Assembly (NCBI RefSeq): GCF_001541315.1
Contig: NZ_LMVK01000002.1
Coordinates: 1 to 64,000 of the forward strand
DNA length: 64,000 nucleotides
Reading direction: 5' to 3'
DNA from: Agrobacterium tumefaciens str. B6
GTDB lineage: Bacteria > Pseudomonadota > Alphaproteobacteria > Rhizobiales > Rhizobiaceae
In this document: positions 1 through 10,071 of the stretch, in pieces
How positions within the stretch are numbered: the stretch's first letter is position 1
How the letters are laid out: each line of letters opens with the position of its first letter
Translations under genes and position numbers: made by a program
Notes under the pieces: generated by a model
What the model saw: only the letters and a program-made list of their open reading frames with translations
What the model was told of the DNA's origin: nothing
Databases searched by the model: none

Positions 1-306
1 GGAAACAAACAAGCTATCAGCCCATCCGCTTGATTTCTTTAGAACGAAAGTCGTCGTCGCCAGCAGCGCCGCCGCCCTCGTTCAGTGAGCGGACTTATAA
101 ATCCACCCCACCAAACAAGTCAACACAGCAATATCAAAAAAATCAAGAAATGTGACAGATTACTGATTTTAAAAGGGAATTTGAGATTAATCGTACAGAT
201 TAACGGATTTTAACGACTTTCGCCGTGCAAACGATAAGTGGGGTTAGCCTTCCCCTATATAGGGTTTCCATTTCGCAATTAAAGGACGCGAGCGACCTTA
301 CGGATA
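1..306. other. Intergenic region at left edge, no gene supported
   Basis: There is no convincing gene here. The first ~150 bases are open in one forward frame entering from the left edge, but the peptide is rich in Ser, Pro and Lys and has no visible start, so I do not call it. The rest is AT-rich. An imperfect direct repeat is visible (ACAGATTA..GATTTTAA at about 156-173 and 195-213). No clear terminator for hutC is seen. Confidence 0.4.
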
Positions 307-1053
307 TCAGTCGGAAGACGGGCTGAAACGGGCGACCAGGGCATGGGCATTGCCAGGATAGGTGAAGCGCACATAGGTCACGGCACCGGAATTGCTCCAG
401 GTACGACGCTCGACCACAAGACAGGCCTGCCTGTCGGAGATGCCGAGCAGGCGCGCGATCTCCTTCGACGGCGCCTCGGCACTGATCCGATGTTCGGCAG
501 TGCTCCACGGAACATGGCCAAGCAGCCAGGGGCCTGGCGCAATTTCGGTAAAATCGGTTTCAGCCGCTTCCGGCACGGCCGTCAGACTGATGAGACGCTG
601 CTCGACACAAAATTCGCGCGCACCGGCGAAATGGATGCAGAGAATCTCGAGCAACGATGTGCCGACGGAAACGTCGAGCCGCTCACGATCCCCGCTTTTG
701 GCGCTGCGCCTCTCGCGCTCCAGGATCTTGAAGCCATATTCGAGGCCAAGGGATTCGACTTCCGCCCCGATGTCATGAATTTGCAGAACGGCAGACTGGA
801 TCTGCGGCTGGCGAACGAAACTGCCGGATTTCTTGCGGCGTTCGATCAAGCCGGCCTTGGCGAGTTGGCCCATGACCTTGTTCACCGTCATGCGCGAACA
901 GTGATACTGATCGGCGAGGTCTACCTCGAAAGGCAGCCGGTGGCCCGGCGGCCATTCTCCCGAAACGATCCGGCCCTCGATGTCGCTGAGGATACGCTGG
1001 TGCAGGGTTTGCCCGGCCGATGCTTTCGTCACGTCCGCAATGCCTTTCCCCAC
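307..1053 (-). CDS. hutC: HutC, GntR-family histidine utilisation repressor
   Basis: Predicted repressor of the hut genes, 248 aa. The N-terminal ~75 residues form a GntR winged helix (core around residues 20-75, with the recognition segment CSRMTVNKVMGQL), followed by a UTRA-type effector domain of about 150 residues. In this family the effector is urocanate, and the repressor binds TGTATATACA-like palindromes; one lies in the hutF-hutI intergenic region. The start chosen is GTG at 1053, 30 bases after the hutF stop; its ribosome binding site is weak, so the start is uncertain by a few codons. It is co-transcribed with hutF, leftward. The function is assigned from the domain architecture and its place in the operon. 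Confidence 0.9.
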   Translation of the reverse strand: MGKGIADVTKASAGQTLHQRILSDIEGRIVSGEWPPGHRLPFEVDLADQYHCSRMTVNKVMGQLAKAGLIERRKKSGSFVRQPQIQSAVLQIHDIGAEVESLGLEYGFKILERERRSAKSGDRERLDVSVGTSLLEILCIHFAGAREFCVEQRLISLTAVPEAAETDFTEIAPGPWLLGHVPWSTAEHRISAEAPSKEIARLLGISDRQACLVVERRTWSNSGAVTYVRFTYPGNAHALVARFSPSSD

Positions 1054-1083
1054 TGGCTTTTTCCCGTTTCTGCCGAGCCCATA

Positions 1084-2430
1084 TCAGCTATCGAGAAGTT
1101 CGGCCATGACCTTGTTGAAACGATCGGATATTTCACGACGGTGGATATGCCGGCCGGCTTGCACGCGCTTTTTGCCGCGCACCCAAACGGAATCGACGCC
1201 AACACCACCCGCAAATATCCACTGATCGAGAATCTGGGATATCGGAAGATAAGAAACGGCGGAAACATCAAGAGCGACAAAATCCGCACTTTTCCCGCTT
1301 TCCAGACCATTTGGCGACGCCAGAGCCCTGCCGCCGCCTTCGAGCGCCTGCCGGAAGAGTTTTTCTCCCGTGGAATGGCCAGCATCGGCGATGACATTAC
1401 GTGCCCGATGCGAGAGGCGTTGTGAATATTCGAGGGTTCGCAATTCTTCCGGCACGGAAATCAGGATGTTGGAATCGGATCCGACACCGTAATGGCCGTT
1501 TTCGCCAAGGAAAGCCGGAGCCGGGAAGATACCGTCGCCGAGATTGGCCTCGGTGATCGGGCAGAGACCGGCCACGGCACCGCTTTTCGCCATACGCCGC
1601 GTTTCGGTTTCCGTCATGTGTGTCGCATGGATAAGGCACCAGCGACCATCGACCGGCGCGTTTTCAAGCAGCCATTCCACCGGTCTCGCACCGGAAAAGG
1701 CGAGTGAATCGTCCACTTCCTTCGTTTGTTCCGCCACATGAATATGGATCGGCCCACCCTTTGCCAGCGGCTCGATGGCTGCCAGCTCGTCGCCGGTTAC
1801 GGCACGCAGGCTGTGTGGCGCAATGCCGAGGACCGCACCCGGCAATTTGTCCGCCACTGCCTGTGCGCCCTGCATCAGCTTTCCATAACTGTCGAGCGAA
1901 TGGATGAAGCGTTTCTGCCCATCGATCGGAGCCTGGCCGCCGAAACCGGAATGGGCGTAAAAGACCGGCAGCAAGGTGAGACCGATGCCCGTCTGCGACG
2001 CGGCCGCGCCGATGCGTTCGGCCATTTCGGCGATATTGCCGTAATGCGAACCGTCCCTGTCATTATGCAGATAGTGAAATTCGCCGACCCTTCCGAAACC
2101 GGCCTCCAGCATTTCCATATAAAGCTGGGCGGCAACGGCCTCGACATGGTCAGGCGTCATGGAGAGCGCGAATTTGTACATGACGGTGCGCCAGCTCCAG
2201 AAACTGTCGTCACCCGGGCCGCGGATTTCGGCAAGCCCGGCCATGGCCCGCTGAAAGGCATGGCTGTGGAGATTGGGCATGGCTGGAACGATGACGGCGT
2301 GACGCTCATCCTGCGGCTGCGGGGAAACACCGGTTTCGACGGATGAAATAACGCCGTCATCGCAGATGATGCGAACATCCTTCGCCCATCCACCCGCCAG
2401 AAGCGCTGCGCCCGCGTGAATTGCCGTCAT
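1084..2430 (-). CDS. hutF: HutF, formimidoylglutamate deiminase
   Basis: 448-aa amidohydrolase that converts N-formimidoyl-L-glutamate to N-formyl-L-glutamate and ammonia in the five-step histidine pathway. Metal-site motifs of the superfamily are visible: [13 protein letters not shown] (HxH) near residue 55, [11 protein letters not shown] in the middle, HATHMT further on, and GVGSDSN near residue 310. The start at 2430 has a strong AAAGGAGAGGGTGGC leader; a longer open frame to 2493 runs into the promoter and is not used. It is the first gene of a leftward hutFC unit, divergent from hutIHGUD. Together with HutG it forms the deiminase/deformylase branch instead of the single-step HutG formiminoglutamase route. 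Confidence 0.93.
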   Translation of the reverse strand: MTAIHAGAALLAGGWAKDVRIICDDGVISSVETGVSPQPQDERHAVIVPAMPNLHSHAFQRAMAGLAEIRGPGDDSFWSWRTVMYKFALSMTPDHVEAVAAQLYMEMLEAGFGRVGEFHYLHNDRDGSHYGNIAEMAERIGAAASQTGIGLTLLPVFYAHSGFGGQAPIDGQKRFIHSLDSYGKLMQGAQAVADKLPGAVLGIAPHSLRAVTGDELAAIEPLAKGGPIHIHVAEQTKEVDDSLAFSGARPVEWLLENAPVDGRWCLIHATHMTETETRRMAKSGAVAGLCPITEANLGDGIFPAPAFLGENGHYGVGSDSNILISVPEELRTLEYSQRLSHRARNVIADAGHSTGEKLFRQALEGGGRALASPNGLESGKSADFVALDVSAVSYLPISQILDQWIFAGGVGVDSVWVRGKKRVQAGRHIHRREISDRFNKVMAELLDS

Positions 2431-2503
2431 GCCACCCTCTCCTTTGGTTCTGTCCGGCAAGGCTATTTCAAACGCGAAATTGCAGCTTGCCAAGCCGATT
2501 ATT

Positions 2504-2515
2504 ATGTATATACAT
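2504..2515. promoter_or_regulatory. Palindromic HutC-type operator
   Basis: A perfect 12-bp palindrome, ATGTATATACAT, lies 73 bp upstream of hutF and 29 bp upstream of hutI. HutC repressors of other proteobacteria bind TGTA-N2-TACA palindromes, so this single site between divergent promoters is a good candidate for coordinate control of hutFC and hutIHGUD. The binding is inferred. Confidence 0.65.
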
Positions 2516-2544
2516 TTAACTCACAAAGGAAAGGCGAAAAGCAA

Positions 2545-3804
2545 ATGCCAGGGAACAAATCTGCAAACGGAACGGCGACGGGGAACGCCACGGCTTTGTG
2601 GCGCAACGCCCGGCTGGCAACCTTCAACCCCGACATGGATGGCATCGGCGCCGTCGAAAATGCCGTGATTGCCGTACGTAACGGCCGCATCGCCTTTGCT
2701 GGTCCTGAAAGCGATCTGCCCGCCGATCTGGCGACAGCCGATGACACCACCGATTGCGGCGGCCGCTGGATCACCCCTGCCCTGATCGACTGCCACACCC
2801 ATCTTGTCTTCGGCGGCAATCGCGCCATGGAATTCGAGATGCGGTTGAACGGTGCGACCTATGAAGAGATCGCCAAGGCCGGCGGCGGCATTGTTTCTTC
2901 GGTGCGCGATACGCGCGCGCTTTCGGAAGAGGTTCTGGTGGCGCAGGCGCTTCCGCGTCTCGACACCCTTCTTTCCGAAGGCATTTCCACGGTCGAAATC
3001 AAATCCGGTTACGGTCTCGACATCGAAACCGAACTGAAGATGCTGCGCGTTGCGCGCAGGCTTGAGACATTACGGCCGGTGCGCATCGTCACCAGCTATC
3101 TCGCCGCACACGCGACACCTGCAGACTATAAGGGCCGTAACGCCGATTATATTGGCGACGTTGTTCTGCCGGGGCTGGAAAAGGCGCATACGGAAGGACT
3201 GGCGGATGCGGTTGACGGCTTTTGCGAAGGCATCGCCTTTTCCGTTGCGGAGATCGACCGGGTTTTCAAGGCCGCAAAACAGCGTGGCCTTCCGGTCAAG
3301 CTGCATGCGGAGCAGCTTTCCAACCTTGGCGGTTCCGAGCTTGCGGCATCCTATAATGCGCTGTCGGCCGATCACCTGGAATATCTTGATGAGGCCGGTG
3401 CGAAGGCACTGGCGAAAGCAGGAACCGTGGCCGTGCTTCTTCCCGGTGCCTTTTATGCGCTGCGCGAAAAGCAGCTGCCGCCGGTACAGGCACTGCGCGA
3501 TGCCGGAGCCGACATTGCGCTCGCAACGGACTGCAATCCCGGCACTTCGCCGCTCACCTCCCTGCTGCTGACCATGAATATGGGCGCCACGCTTTTCCGC
3601 ATGACCGTGGAAGAGTGTCTGACGGCGACGACACGCAATGCGGCAAAGGCGCTCGGCCTGCTTGCGGAAACCGGCACGCTGGAGGCCGGAAAATCGGCTG
3701 ATTTTGCCATCTGGGATATCGAGCGTCCGGCCGAGCTTGTCTATCGCATCGGTTTTAATCCGCTCCATGCCCGTATTTTCAAGGGACGGAAGGTTTCCCC
3801 ATGA
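2545..3804 (+). CDS. hutI: HutI, imidazolonepropionase
   Basis: 419-aa amidohydrolase that hydrolyses 4-imidazolone-5-propionate to N-formimidoyl-glutamate. Metal ligands are visible in [10 protein letters not shown] (about residue 80), LHAEQLS (about 250), SADHLEY (about 275) and [10 protein letters not shown] (about 325), and the length is that expected for the family. ATG 2545 follows AAAGGAAAGGCG, so the longer open frame from 2416 is not used. Its stop overlaps the hutH start (ATGA), which implies translational coupling. First gene of the rightward catabolic unit. Confidence 0.95.
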   Translation: MPGNKSANGTATGNATALWRNARLATFNPDMDGIGAVENAVIAVRNGRIAFAGPESDLPADLATADDTTDCGGRWITPALIDCHTHLVFGGNRAMEFEMRLNGATYEEIAKAGGGIVSSVRDTRALSEEVLVAQALPRLDTLLSEGISTVEIKSGYGLDIETELKMLRVARRLETLRPVRIVTSYLAAHATPADYKGRNADYIGDVVLPGLEKAHTEGLADAVDGFCEGIAFSVAEIDRVFKAAKQRGLPVKLHAEQLSNLGGSELAASYNALSADHLEYLDEAGAKALAKAGTVAVLLPGAFYALREKQLPPVQALRDAGADIALATDCNPGTSPLTSLLLTMNMGATLFRMTVEECLTATTRNAAKALGLLAETGTLEAGKSADFAIWDIERPAELVYRIGFNPLHARIFKGRKVSP

Positions 3805-5345
3805 CCATAAAAGCCATCACCCTTCATCCAGGCGCCGTGACGCTTGCCGAGCTTTCCACCATATACTGGGAAAACGGTACGGCAAAGCTCGACCGCAGCT
3901 TCGATGCCGGCATTGAAAAGGCAGCAGCCCGCATCGCGGAGATTGCTGCCGGCAATGCGCCGGTCTACGGCATCAATACCGGTTTCGGCAAACTTGCCTC
4001 CATCAAGATCGACGCGGCCGATGTGGCGACGCTGCAGCGCAATCTCATCCTGTCGCATTGCTGCGGGGTCGGCGCACCGCTTCCTGAAAATATCGTGCGG
4101 CTGATCATGGCGCTGAAGCTGGTTTCGCTCGGCCGCGGCGCTTCCGGCGTGCGGCTGGAACTGGTGCGGCTGATCGAAGCCATGCTTGAGAAAGGTGTCA
4201 TTCCCGTCATTCCCGAAAAGGGTTCGGTCGGCGCTTCCGGCGATCTCGCGCCGCTGGCCCATATGGCCGCGGTGATGATGGGCGAAGGCGAGGCCTTTTA
4301 TGAGGGAGCGCTTCTGCCCGCCGGCCAAGCACTTGCGAAAGCCGGATTGACCCCGGTGGTTCTGGCAGCCAAGGAAGGGCTTGCACTTATCAACGGCACG
4401 CAGACCTCGACGGCGCTGGCGCTCGCCGGTCTTTTCCGCGCCCATCGCGCGGCACAGGCGGCGCTTATCACCGGCGCGCTTTCCACCGATGCCGCGATGG
4501 GGTCGTCTGCCCCTTTTCATCCCGATATTCACAGCCTGCGCGGCCATAAGGGCCAGATCGACGCGGGAGCGGCGCTTCGTAATCTGCTGGATGGTTCGGA
4601 AATCCGCGTTAGCCACATCGAGGGCGACGAGCGGGTGCAGGACCCTTATTGCATCCGTTGCCAGCCGCAGGTGGATGGCGCCTGCCTCGATCTTCTGCGG
4701 CAGGTGGCCCGCACACTGGAAATCGAAGCCAACGCCGTAACCGACAATCCGCTGGTGCTTTCAGACAATTCCGTCGTCTCCGGCGGCAATTTCCACGCCG
4801 AACCGGTCGCCTTTGCCGCCGATCAGACGGCGCTTGCCATTTGCGAAATCGGCGCGATCGCCCAGCGTCGTGTGGCGCTTCTGGTCGATCCGGCCCTTTC
4901 CTATGGGCTGCCGGCCTTTCTTTCCAAGAAGCCAGGGCTGAATTCGGGCCTGATGATCGCCGAAGTCACCTCCGCCGCGCTGATGAGCGAGAACAAGCAG
5001 ATGGCGCATCCGGCCTCGGTCGATTCGACGCCGACCTCCGCCAATCAGGAAGACCATGTGTCCATGGCCTGCCACGGTGCACGACGTCTGCTGCCGATGA
5101 CGGACAATCTCTTCGCCATCCTTGGCATCGAGGCGCTTTCGGCCATTCAGGGTGTGGAGTTGCGTGGGCCGCTGAAAACCAGCCCCGAATTGCAGAAGGT
5201 GATTGCCGCGCTACGCGCCACGATCCCGTCGCTGGAAGAAGACCGTTATATGGCGCCGGACCTGAAGGCGGCGGCAGAGCTGATCGCTTCCGGCGCTCTG
5301 GTCTCGACGATTTCAGGCGGCATTCTGCCGAAGCTGGAGGTTTGA
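3801..5345 (+). CDS. hutH: HutH, histidine ammonia-lyase
   Basis: 514-aa aromatic amino acid lyase that deaminates L-histidine to trans-urocanate, the first step of the pathway. The MIO cofactor tripeptide Ala145-Ser146-Gly147 is present in [15 protein letters not shown]. The N-terminal active-site segment [12 protein letters not shown] is also intact, as are the conserved QEDHVSM and NQ motifs of the C-terminal half. It overlaps hutI by four bases and is followed one base later by hutG, so it is tightly embedded in the operon. Nothing is missing or unusual. Confidence 0.97.
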   Translation: MTIKAITLHPGAVTLAELSTIYWENGTAKLDRSFDAGIEKAAARIAEIAAGNAPVYGINTGFGKLASIKIDAADVATLQRNLILSHCCGVGAPLPENIVRLIMALKLVSLGRGASGVRLELVRLIEAMLEKGVIPVIPEKGSVGASGDLAPLAHMAAVMMGEGEAFYEGALLPAGQALAKAGLTPVVLAAKEGLALINGTQTSTALALAGLFRAHRAAQAALITGALSTDAAMGSSAPFHPDIHSLRGHKGQIDAGAALRNLLDGSEIRVSHIEGDERVQDPYCIRCQPQVDGACLDLLRQVARTLEIEANAVTDNPLVLSDNSVVSGGNFHAEPVAFAADQTALAICEIGAIAQRRVALLVDPALSYGLPAFLSKKPGLNSGLMIAEVTSAALMSENKQMAHPASVDSTPTSANQEDHVSMACHGARRLLPMTDNLFAILGIEALSAIQGVELRGPLKTSPELQKVIAALRATIPSLEEDRYMAPDLKAAAELIASGALVSTISGGILPKLEV

Positions 5346-5346
5346 G

Positions 5347-6147
5347 ATGCGTGTCTTTGACATCAAGGAAGGTTCATCGCCGATCATTCTCGGGCTACCC
5401 CACACCGGCACGGATGTGCCGGCGGATATCTGGCAACGCCTGAACGAAAACGGAAAATTGCTGGCCGATACCGACTGGCATATTCACGAGCTCTATGCGG
5501 ATCTGATCCCAGAAGCGACGACGGTGCGTGCCACCTTTCATCGGTACGTGATCGACGCCAACCGCGACCCCGCCGGGGTGAGCCTTTATCCCGGCCAGAA
5601 CACAACAGGGCTTGTTCCGGAGACCGATTTCGACGGCAAGCCGATCTGGAATGAAGGGCAGGAGCCCACTCAGGACGACATCGCATACCGTCTGGAAACC
5701 TTTCACGCGCCCTATCACGCAGCGCTTGCGGCGGAAATCGAACGGGTCAAATCCATTCATGGCATTGCCATTCTCTATGATTGCCATTCGATCCGTTCGC
5801 ATATTCCCTTCCTGTTCGAAGGCAAGCTGCCGGATTTCAACATCGGCACGGATATGGGCGCAACTTGCGACCCGACGATCGAAAAAATCGCTGTCGAAGC
5901 GACCGCCGCTGCAGAGGGTTACGACAGCATCCTGAACGGTCGCTTCAAAGGCGGTTGGACGACGCGCCATTACGGAAAACCGCAGAGCAGCGTGCACGCC
6001 ATCCAGATGGAGCTGGCGCAGTCCACCCATCTTCAAAGCGAGACGCCGCCTTTCGCCTATGACGCGGGCAAGGCCGACCGGCTTCGCTCCCGTCTCAAAA
6101 CCATTCTCACGCGCATGGAAAAATTTGCGCTCGACACAAAACGATAA
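5347..6147 (+). CDS. hutG: HutG, N-formylglutamate deformylase
   Basis: 266-aa member of the N-formylglutamate amidohydrolase family, which releases formate and L-glutamate from N-formylglutamate and completes the pathway begun by HutF. Family motifs include [10 protein letters not shown] near the N terminus, [15 protein letters not shown] around residue 65, and the putative metal-site segment YDCHSIRS near residue 140. It starts one base after the hutH stop and ends 11 bases before hutU. A second, divergent family member sits at 60663-61547. Confidence 0.94.
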   Translation: MRVFDIKEGSSPIILGLPHTGTDVPADIWQRLNENGKLLADTDWHIHELYADLIPEATTVRATFHRYVIDANRDPAGVSLYPGQNTTGLVPETDFDGKPIWNEGQEPTQDDIAYRLETFHAPYHAALAAEIERVKSIHGIAILYDCHSIRSHIPFLFEGKLPDFNIGTDMGATCDPTIEKIAVEATAAAEGYDSILNGRFKGGWTTRHYGKPQSSVHAIQMELAQSTHLQSETPPFAYDAGKADRLRSRLKTILTRMEKFALDTKR

Positions 6148-6158
6148 GGGGAAAACAC

Positions 6159-7832
6159 ATGAACAATCCACGCCATAATATTCGCGATGTCCGCGCGCCG
6201 CAGGGCACTGAACTCAATGCCAAGAGCTGGATGACGGAAGCCCCGCTGCGCATGCTGATGAACAATCTCGATCCCGATGTCGCCGAGCGCCCGCATGAGC
6301 TGGTGGTTTATGGCGGTATCGGCCCCGCCGCCCCCACCCGGGACGATTTCGACCGCATCGTCGCGACGCTGAAAGATCTGAACGAGGATGAAACCCTCAT
6401 CGTCCAGTCCGGCAAGCCGGTCGGTGTATTCCGCACCCACAAGGATGCGCCGCGCGTCCTGATCGCCAACTCCAACCTCGTGCCACACTGGGCGAACTGG
6501 GATCACTTCAACGAGCTGGATAAGAAGGGTCTTGCCATGTACGGCCAGATGACGGCCGGTTCGTGGATCTACATCGGTACGCAGGGCATCGTGCAGGGCA
6601 CCTATGAAACCTTCATCGAGGCCGGCCGCCAGCATTAGGACGGCAACCTGAAGGGCAAGTGGATCCTGACCGGCGGTCTCGGCGGCATGGGCGGCGCACA
6701 GCCGCTGGCCGCCGTCATGGCCGGCGCCTGCTGCCTTGCCGTCGAATGTGATGAAACCCGCGTCGATTTCCGCCTGCGTACCCGTTATGTCGATGCGAAG
6801 GCGCATACACTCGATGAGGCGCTGGCGCTGATCGACCAATGGACCAAGGCGGGCGAGGCGAAATCCGTCGGCCTGATCGGCAATGCGGCGGAAATCTTCC
6901 CGGAACTCGTCCGTCGCGGCGTTCGTCCCGATATCGTCACCGACCAGACCTCGGCGCATGATCCCGTCCATGGGTATCTTCCGGCCGGATGGACCGTTGC
7001 CGAATGGCGTGCCAAGCAGGAAAGCGACCCGAAGGCCGTTGCCGCCGCAGCGCGCGCCTCGATGAAGGTGCATGTGCAGGCCATGGTCGATTTCTGGAAC
7101 GCCGGCGTTCCGACGCTTGATTACGGCAACAATATCCGCCAGGTCGCCAAGGATGAGGGGCTGGAGAACGCCTTTGCCTTCCCGGGCTTCGTGCCGGCCT
7201 ATATCCGCCCGCTGTTTTGCCGTGGCATCGGCCCGTTCCGCTGGGCAGCCCTGTCAGGTGATCCGGAAGACATCTACAAGACCGACGCCAAGGTGAAGGA
7301 ACTGCTGCCTGACAACAAGCATCTGCACAATTGGCTCGACATGGCGCGCGAGCGCATCGCATTCCAGGGCCTGCCGGCACGTATTTGCTGGGTCGGCCTT
7401 GGCGACCGCCATCGTCTTGGGCTTGCCTTCAATGAAATGGTCAAGAACGGCGAGCTGAAGGCGCCTGTTGTCATCGGCCGTGACCATCTCGACAGTGGCT
7501 CCGTCGCCTCGCCCAACCGCGAGACCGAAGCCATGAAGGACGGCTCGGACGCCGTTTCGGACTGGCCGCTCCTCAATGCGCTGCTCAACACGGCATCCGG
7601 CGCGACCTGGGTTTCGCTGCATCACGGCGGCGGTGTCGGCATGGGCTTCTCGCAGCATTCCGGCATGGTCATCTGCGCCGATGGCACCGACGATGCGGCT
7701 CGCCGGCTGGAGCGCGTGCTCTGGAACGACCCGGCAACCGGCGTGATGCGCCATGCCGATGCCGGTTACGACATCGCCGTGGAATGCGCCAAGGAACAGG
7801 GCCTGCGCCTGCCCGGCATCCTCGGCAATTGA
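6159..7832 (+). pseudogene. hutU: hutU, urocanate hydratase interrupted by an in-frame amber codon
   Basis: Urocanate hydratase uses NAD+ as an electrophile to convert urocanate to imidazolonepropionate. The full reading frame from 6159 to 7832 would encode the usual 557 aa, but codon 160 is TAG (6636-6638), splitting it into a 159-aa N-terminal piece and a distal part. The frame is otherwise unbroken: homology runs straight through, with the amber in the segment [16 protein letters not shown], where family members normally have tyrosine. A single base change from TAT or TAC explains it. The NAD-binding GGLGGMGG and the active-site region [10 protein letters not shown] are intact downstream. 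This is a recent nonsense mutation or a sequencing error. Restart at ATG 6687 would lose the N-terminal third and is unlikely to give active enzyme. Confidence 0.9.
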
Positions 7833-7893
7833 TCCTGCCACGGCCGGAAATGGGGAACACCGTTTCCGGCCGATCTTTCAAAAGTGGACAACC

Positions 7894-8463
7894 ATGACCC
7901 TGCTGCGCGCAAGCGACTATAAGCGAATGCCCTGGAAAAACGGCGGCGGCGAGACCGTGGAAATCGCCATCTTTCCGCCAGGCTCTTCCGTCCATGATTT
8001 CGACTGGCGTATCAGCATGGCGACGGTCGCAAGCGACGGGCCGTTTTCGATCTTTCCCGGAATAGACCGCACCCTGTCCATTCTTGAGGGAAACGGCATG
8101 GCGCTGGCAATTGCGGCCGCCGATCCACTGATGCTGACCGTGGAAAGCCAGCCCCTGCGCTTTCCGGCCGATGTTCCCGTCAATGCGATCTTATCCGACG
8201 GCGCGATCACCGATCTGAACGTCATGACCCGCCGTTCGACCTTTCGCCATGTCGTCAGGAGGCACTTCGGTCTGTTTGCGGGGAAAGCAGGCGGAAACGC
8301 GACACTTATCCTGGCACTCGATCCACTGACGGTTTCCACCGGTGACGGCAAGGAGCAGCTGGGGAAGCTGGATGGTCTGCTGATCGAAGGCGGCTTACCG
8401 TTCACAGTCGAAGCAGGTCAAAACGAAAGCGCGTTTTTCCTGATCACGCTTGAGCGCCTCTGA
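7894..8463 (+). CDS. hutD: HutD family protein
   Basis: 189-aa HutD/Ves-type cupin-like protein. The family hallmark near the N terminus, MPWKNGGGETVEIA, and the central DWRISMATV and FPGIDRTLSILEG segments are clear. HutD is required for normal histidine growth in Pseudomonas, where it has been proposed to limit over-induction of the hut operon, perhaps by binding the formylglutamate intermediate; its exact role remains uncertain. ATG 7894 is chosen because the open frame upstream overlaps hutU. Last gene of hutIHGUD, followed by a strong hairpin. Confidence 0.88.
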   Translation: MTLLRASDYKRMPWKNGGGETVEIAIFPPGSSVHDFDWRISMATVASDGPFSIFPGIDRTLSILEGNGMALAIAAADPLMLTVESQPLRFPADVPVNAILSDGAITDLNVMTRRSTFRHVVRRHFGLFAGKAGGNATLILALDPLTVSTGDGKEQLGKLDGLLIEGGLPFTVEAGQNESAFFLITLERL

Positions 8464-8489
8464 AGCCTTTCCAGAAAAAGGCTTCAGAG
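8458..8489. terminator. Terminator hairpin between convergent hutD and the MlrC-like gene
   Basis: A perfect 13-bp inverted repeat, CTCTGAAGCCTTT / AAAGGCTTCAGAG, with a six-base loop overlaps the end of hutD. The stem carries an A-run and T-run at its inner ends rather than a downstream U-tract. It separates the convergent hutD and 8522-10000 genes and probably serves both strands. Confidence 0.65.
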
Positions 8490-8521
8490 TTCCGTCCCGA
8501 TAATGCTCGAACGGCTGCCGC

Positions 8522-10000
8522 TCAATCCAGGCCCAGCGGATCAGCCACCCGTGGCCAAAGCTCGAGGCTCGCCTTGCGATAGGGCGTTTTTGCCGGATCG
8601 GTCGGATAGGACGTCGGGGCCGCTATATAAACGATCTCGGAGGCGACGGGCGCAAACCCCGCATGAAAATGGTTGGTCGACTTGACCAGCAGCACGTCTT
8701 TTTTCGCGAAATCGATGCCGAGATTGGAAAAGATATCCGGCTCATAAGTCTGCGTCCGGCTGGTGATGAGGATGATATCGATCTCCGTGCCGAGCGGCCG
8801 CACGACAGCGGCGCGGCCGAGTGTTACGCGGCTGTTGCGGAAACTCTGCCAGCCGGCCTCGGCCGTGCGCATCACCTTTATACGGAAATCGAGCGGTTCG
8901 CCGCCTTGCGGGCTGGATTTGCCGCCGATGCGCAGGTCAATCTCGGCACCCTCCCCCGCCGCGTGACAGAAAGACACGGCGATCGGGTCCCAGATCGTCG
9001 CGACAGCGAAATTGTCCATGCCGCGGTCCACCATGCGCCGCAGAATATGGGTGGCATCACCGGCAACACCGCCACCCGGATTGTCCCAGATGTCCGATAC
9101 CACGACCGGCTTCTCCTGATTGCCGCTGCGAATGGCGAGAACCCGGTCGAGACCCGTTTCCGTATCCAGCATTGGCATGGCTGTCAGCTTGCGCATGGCA
9201 TAGAGCTCGCGGCCGAGCTTTTCAGCCAGCGCCTCACCCTTCGCCCTGTTATTATCGGTGACGACAACGATGCGCGTTCCCATATCCGGTACGTCGCCGG
9301 CCATGAAACCATGAATGACCGAAATCGATAGGATGCCGTCCCTGCCCTCCATTGCCTTCAGCCGGTCGACATAAGAACGCATCGGCTCGCGGCTGGTGGG
9401 ATAAATAGTGATCATGCGGCAATCGAAAGTCGAGATGACCGGTTTGATCTCTCCCCGAAGCGTGCGCAGCGCCATCTCCACCACATGTTCGCCGCGCTCT
9501 TCGAAATCCGTGTGCGGAAACTCCAGAAACGTCGCCATGATGTCGAGATTTTTGACCCGAAGCGCCGTCAGGTGGCTGTGGGGATCGAATTCCGCTGCGA
9601 TCAGCACTTCCGGTCCAACCATCGCGCGGATGTGGGAGAGGAAATCGCCTTCCGGATCGTCATAACCCTGCGCCACCATGGCTCCATGCAGGCCAAGGAC
9701 CACGGCATCTACGGGCATGGCGGCGGCGAGTTCGGCAAGAATCGTGTCCCGCAGCGTTTCATAAGTCTGGCGCTGGATAAGTCCCGCCGGTTCCGCCCAG
9801 CATGAGGTTCCCTCAATCACCGTGAACCCTTCCGCCTTGCCGCGACGACGCAGAATCGGCACGGGCGACGAGCAGAGCGTCGGCGTTTCGGGATGCTCGC
9901 CCGGCCCGGCATAAAAAGCCGCACGGAAAGCGTCCATATCCGTCGGTACGGGTGAAAACGTGTTGGTTTCAGTGGCGAGCGACGCCGTGAAGAAGCGCAT
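8522..10000 (-). CDS. M81 family (MlrC-like) metallopeptidase
   Basis: 492-aa protein of the MlrC / DUF1485 family, named after the microcystin-degradation peptidase. The N-terminal signature RFFTASLATETNTFSPVPT and the putative metal-binding segments LGLHGAMVAQG and AAEFDPHSHLT are intact, as is the later SDIWDNPGGGVAGDAT segment typical of the family. There is no signal peptide, so it is cytoplasmic. It is the last gene of a leftward unit with a D-amino-acid-type PLP enzyme and a RidA protein; this pairing suggests catabolism of a modified amino acid or small peptide. The natural substrate cannot be read from the sequence. Confidence 0.85.
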   Translation of the reverse strand: MRFFTASLATETNTFSPVPTDMDAFRAAFYAGPGEHPETPTLCSSPVPILRRRGKAEGFTVIEGTSCWAEPAGLIQRQTYETLRDTILAELAAAMPVDAVVLGLHGAMVAQGYDDPEGDFLSHIRAMVGPEVLIAAEFDPHSHLTALRVKNLDIMATFLEFPHTDFEERGEHVVEMALRTLRGEIKPVISTFDCRMITIYPTSREPMRSYVDRLKAMEGRDGILSISVIHGFMAGDVPDMGTRIVVVTDNNRAKGEALAEKLGRELYAMRKLTAMPMLDTETGLDRVLAIRSGNQEKPVVVSDIWDNPGGGVAGDATHILRRMVDRGMDNFAVATIWDPIAVSFCHAAGEGAEIDLRIGGKSSPQGGEPLDFRIKVMRTAEAGWQSFRNSRVTLGRAAVVRPLGTEIDIILITSRTQTYEPDIFSNLGIDFAKKDVLLVKSTNHFHAGFAPVASEIVYIAAPTSYPTDPAKTPYRKASLELWPRVADPLGLD

Positions 10001-10071
10001 ATTTCCAGATTCTCGTTGCCGGTATCTGCATTTTCGCAGCTTCCGATTCCAATTTAATTAGCCGGGTAACT

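Noticed and set aside
3..155. Open frame entering from the left edge as the C-terminus of a gene
   Set aside because: The peptide is low-complexity (Ser, Pro, Lys), and there is not enough sequence to support a gene.
6636..6638. Amber codon of hutU as a recoded (pyrrolysine or read-through) codon
   Set aside because: Pyrrolysine use is not known in this group, no suppressor tRNA or recoding element is visible, and the position is normally tyrosine, so a simple mutation or sequencing error explains it better.
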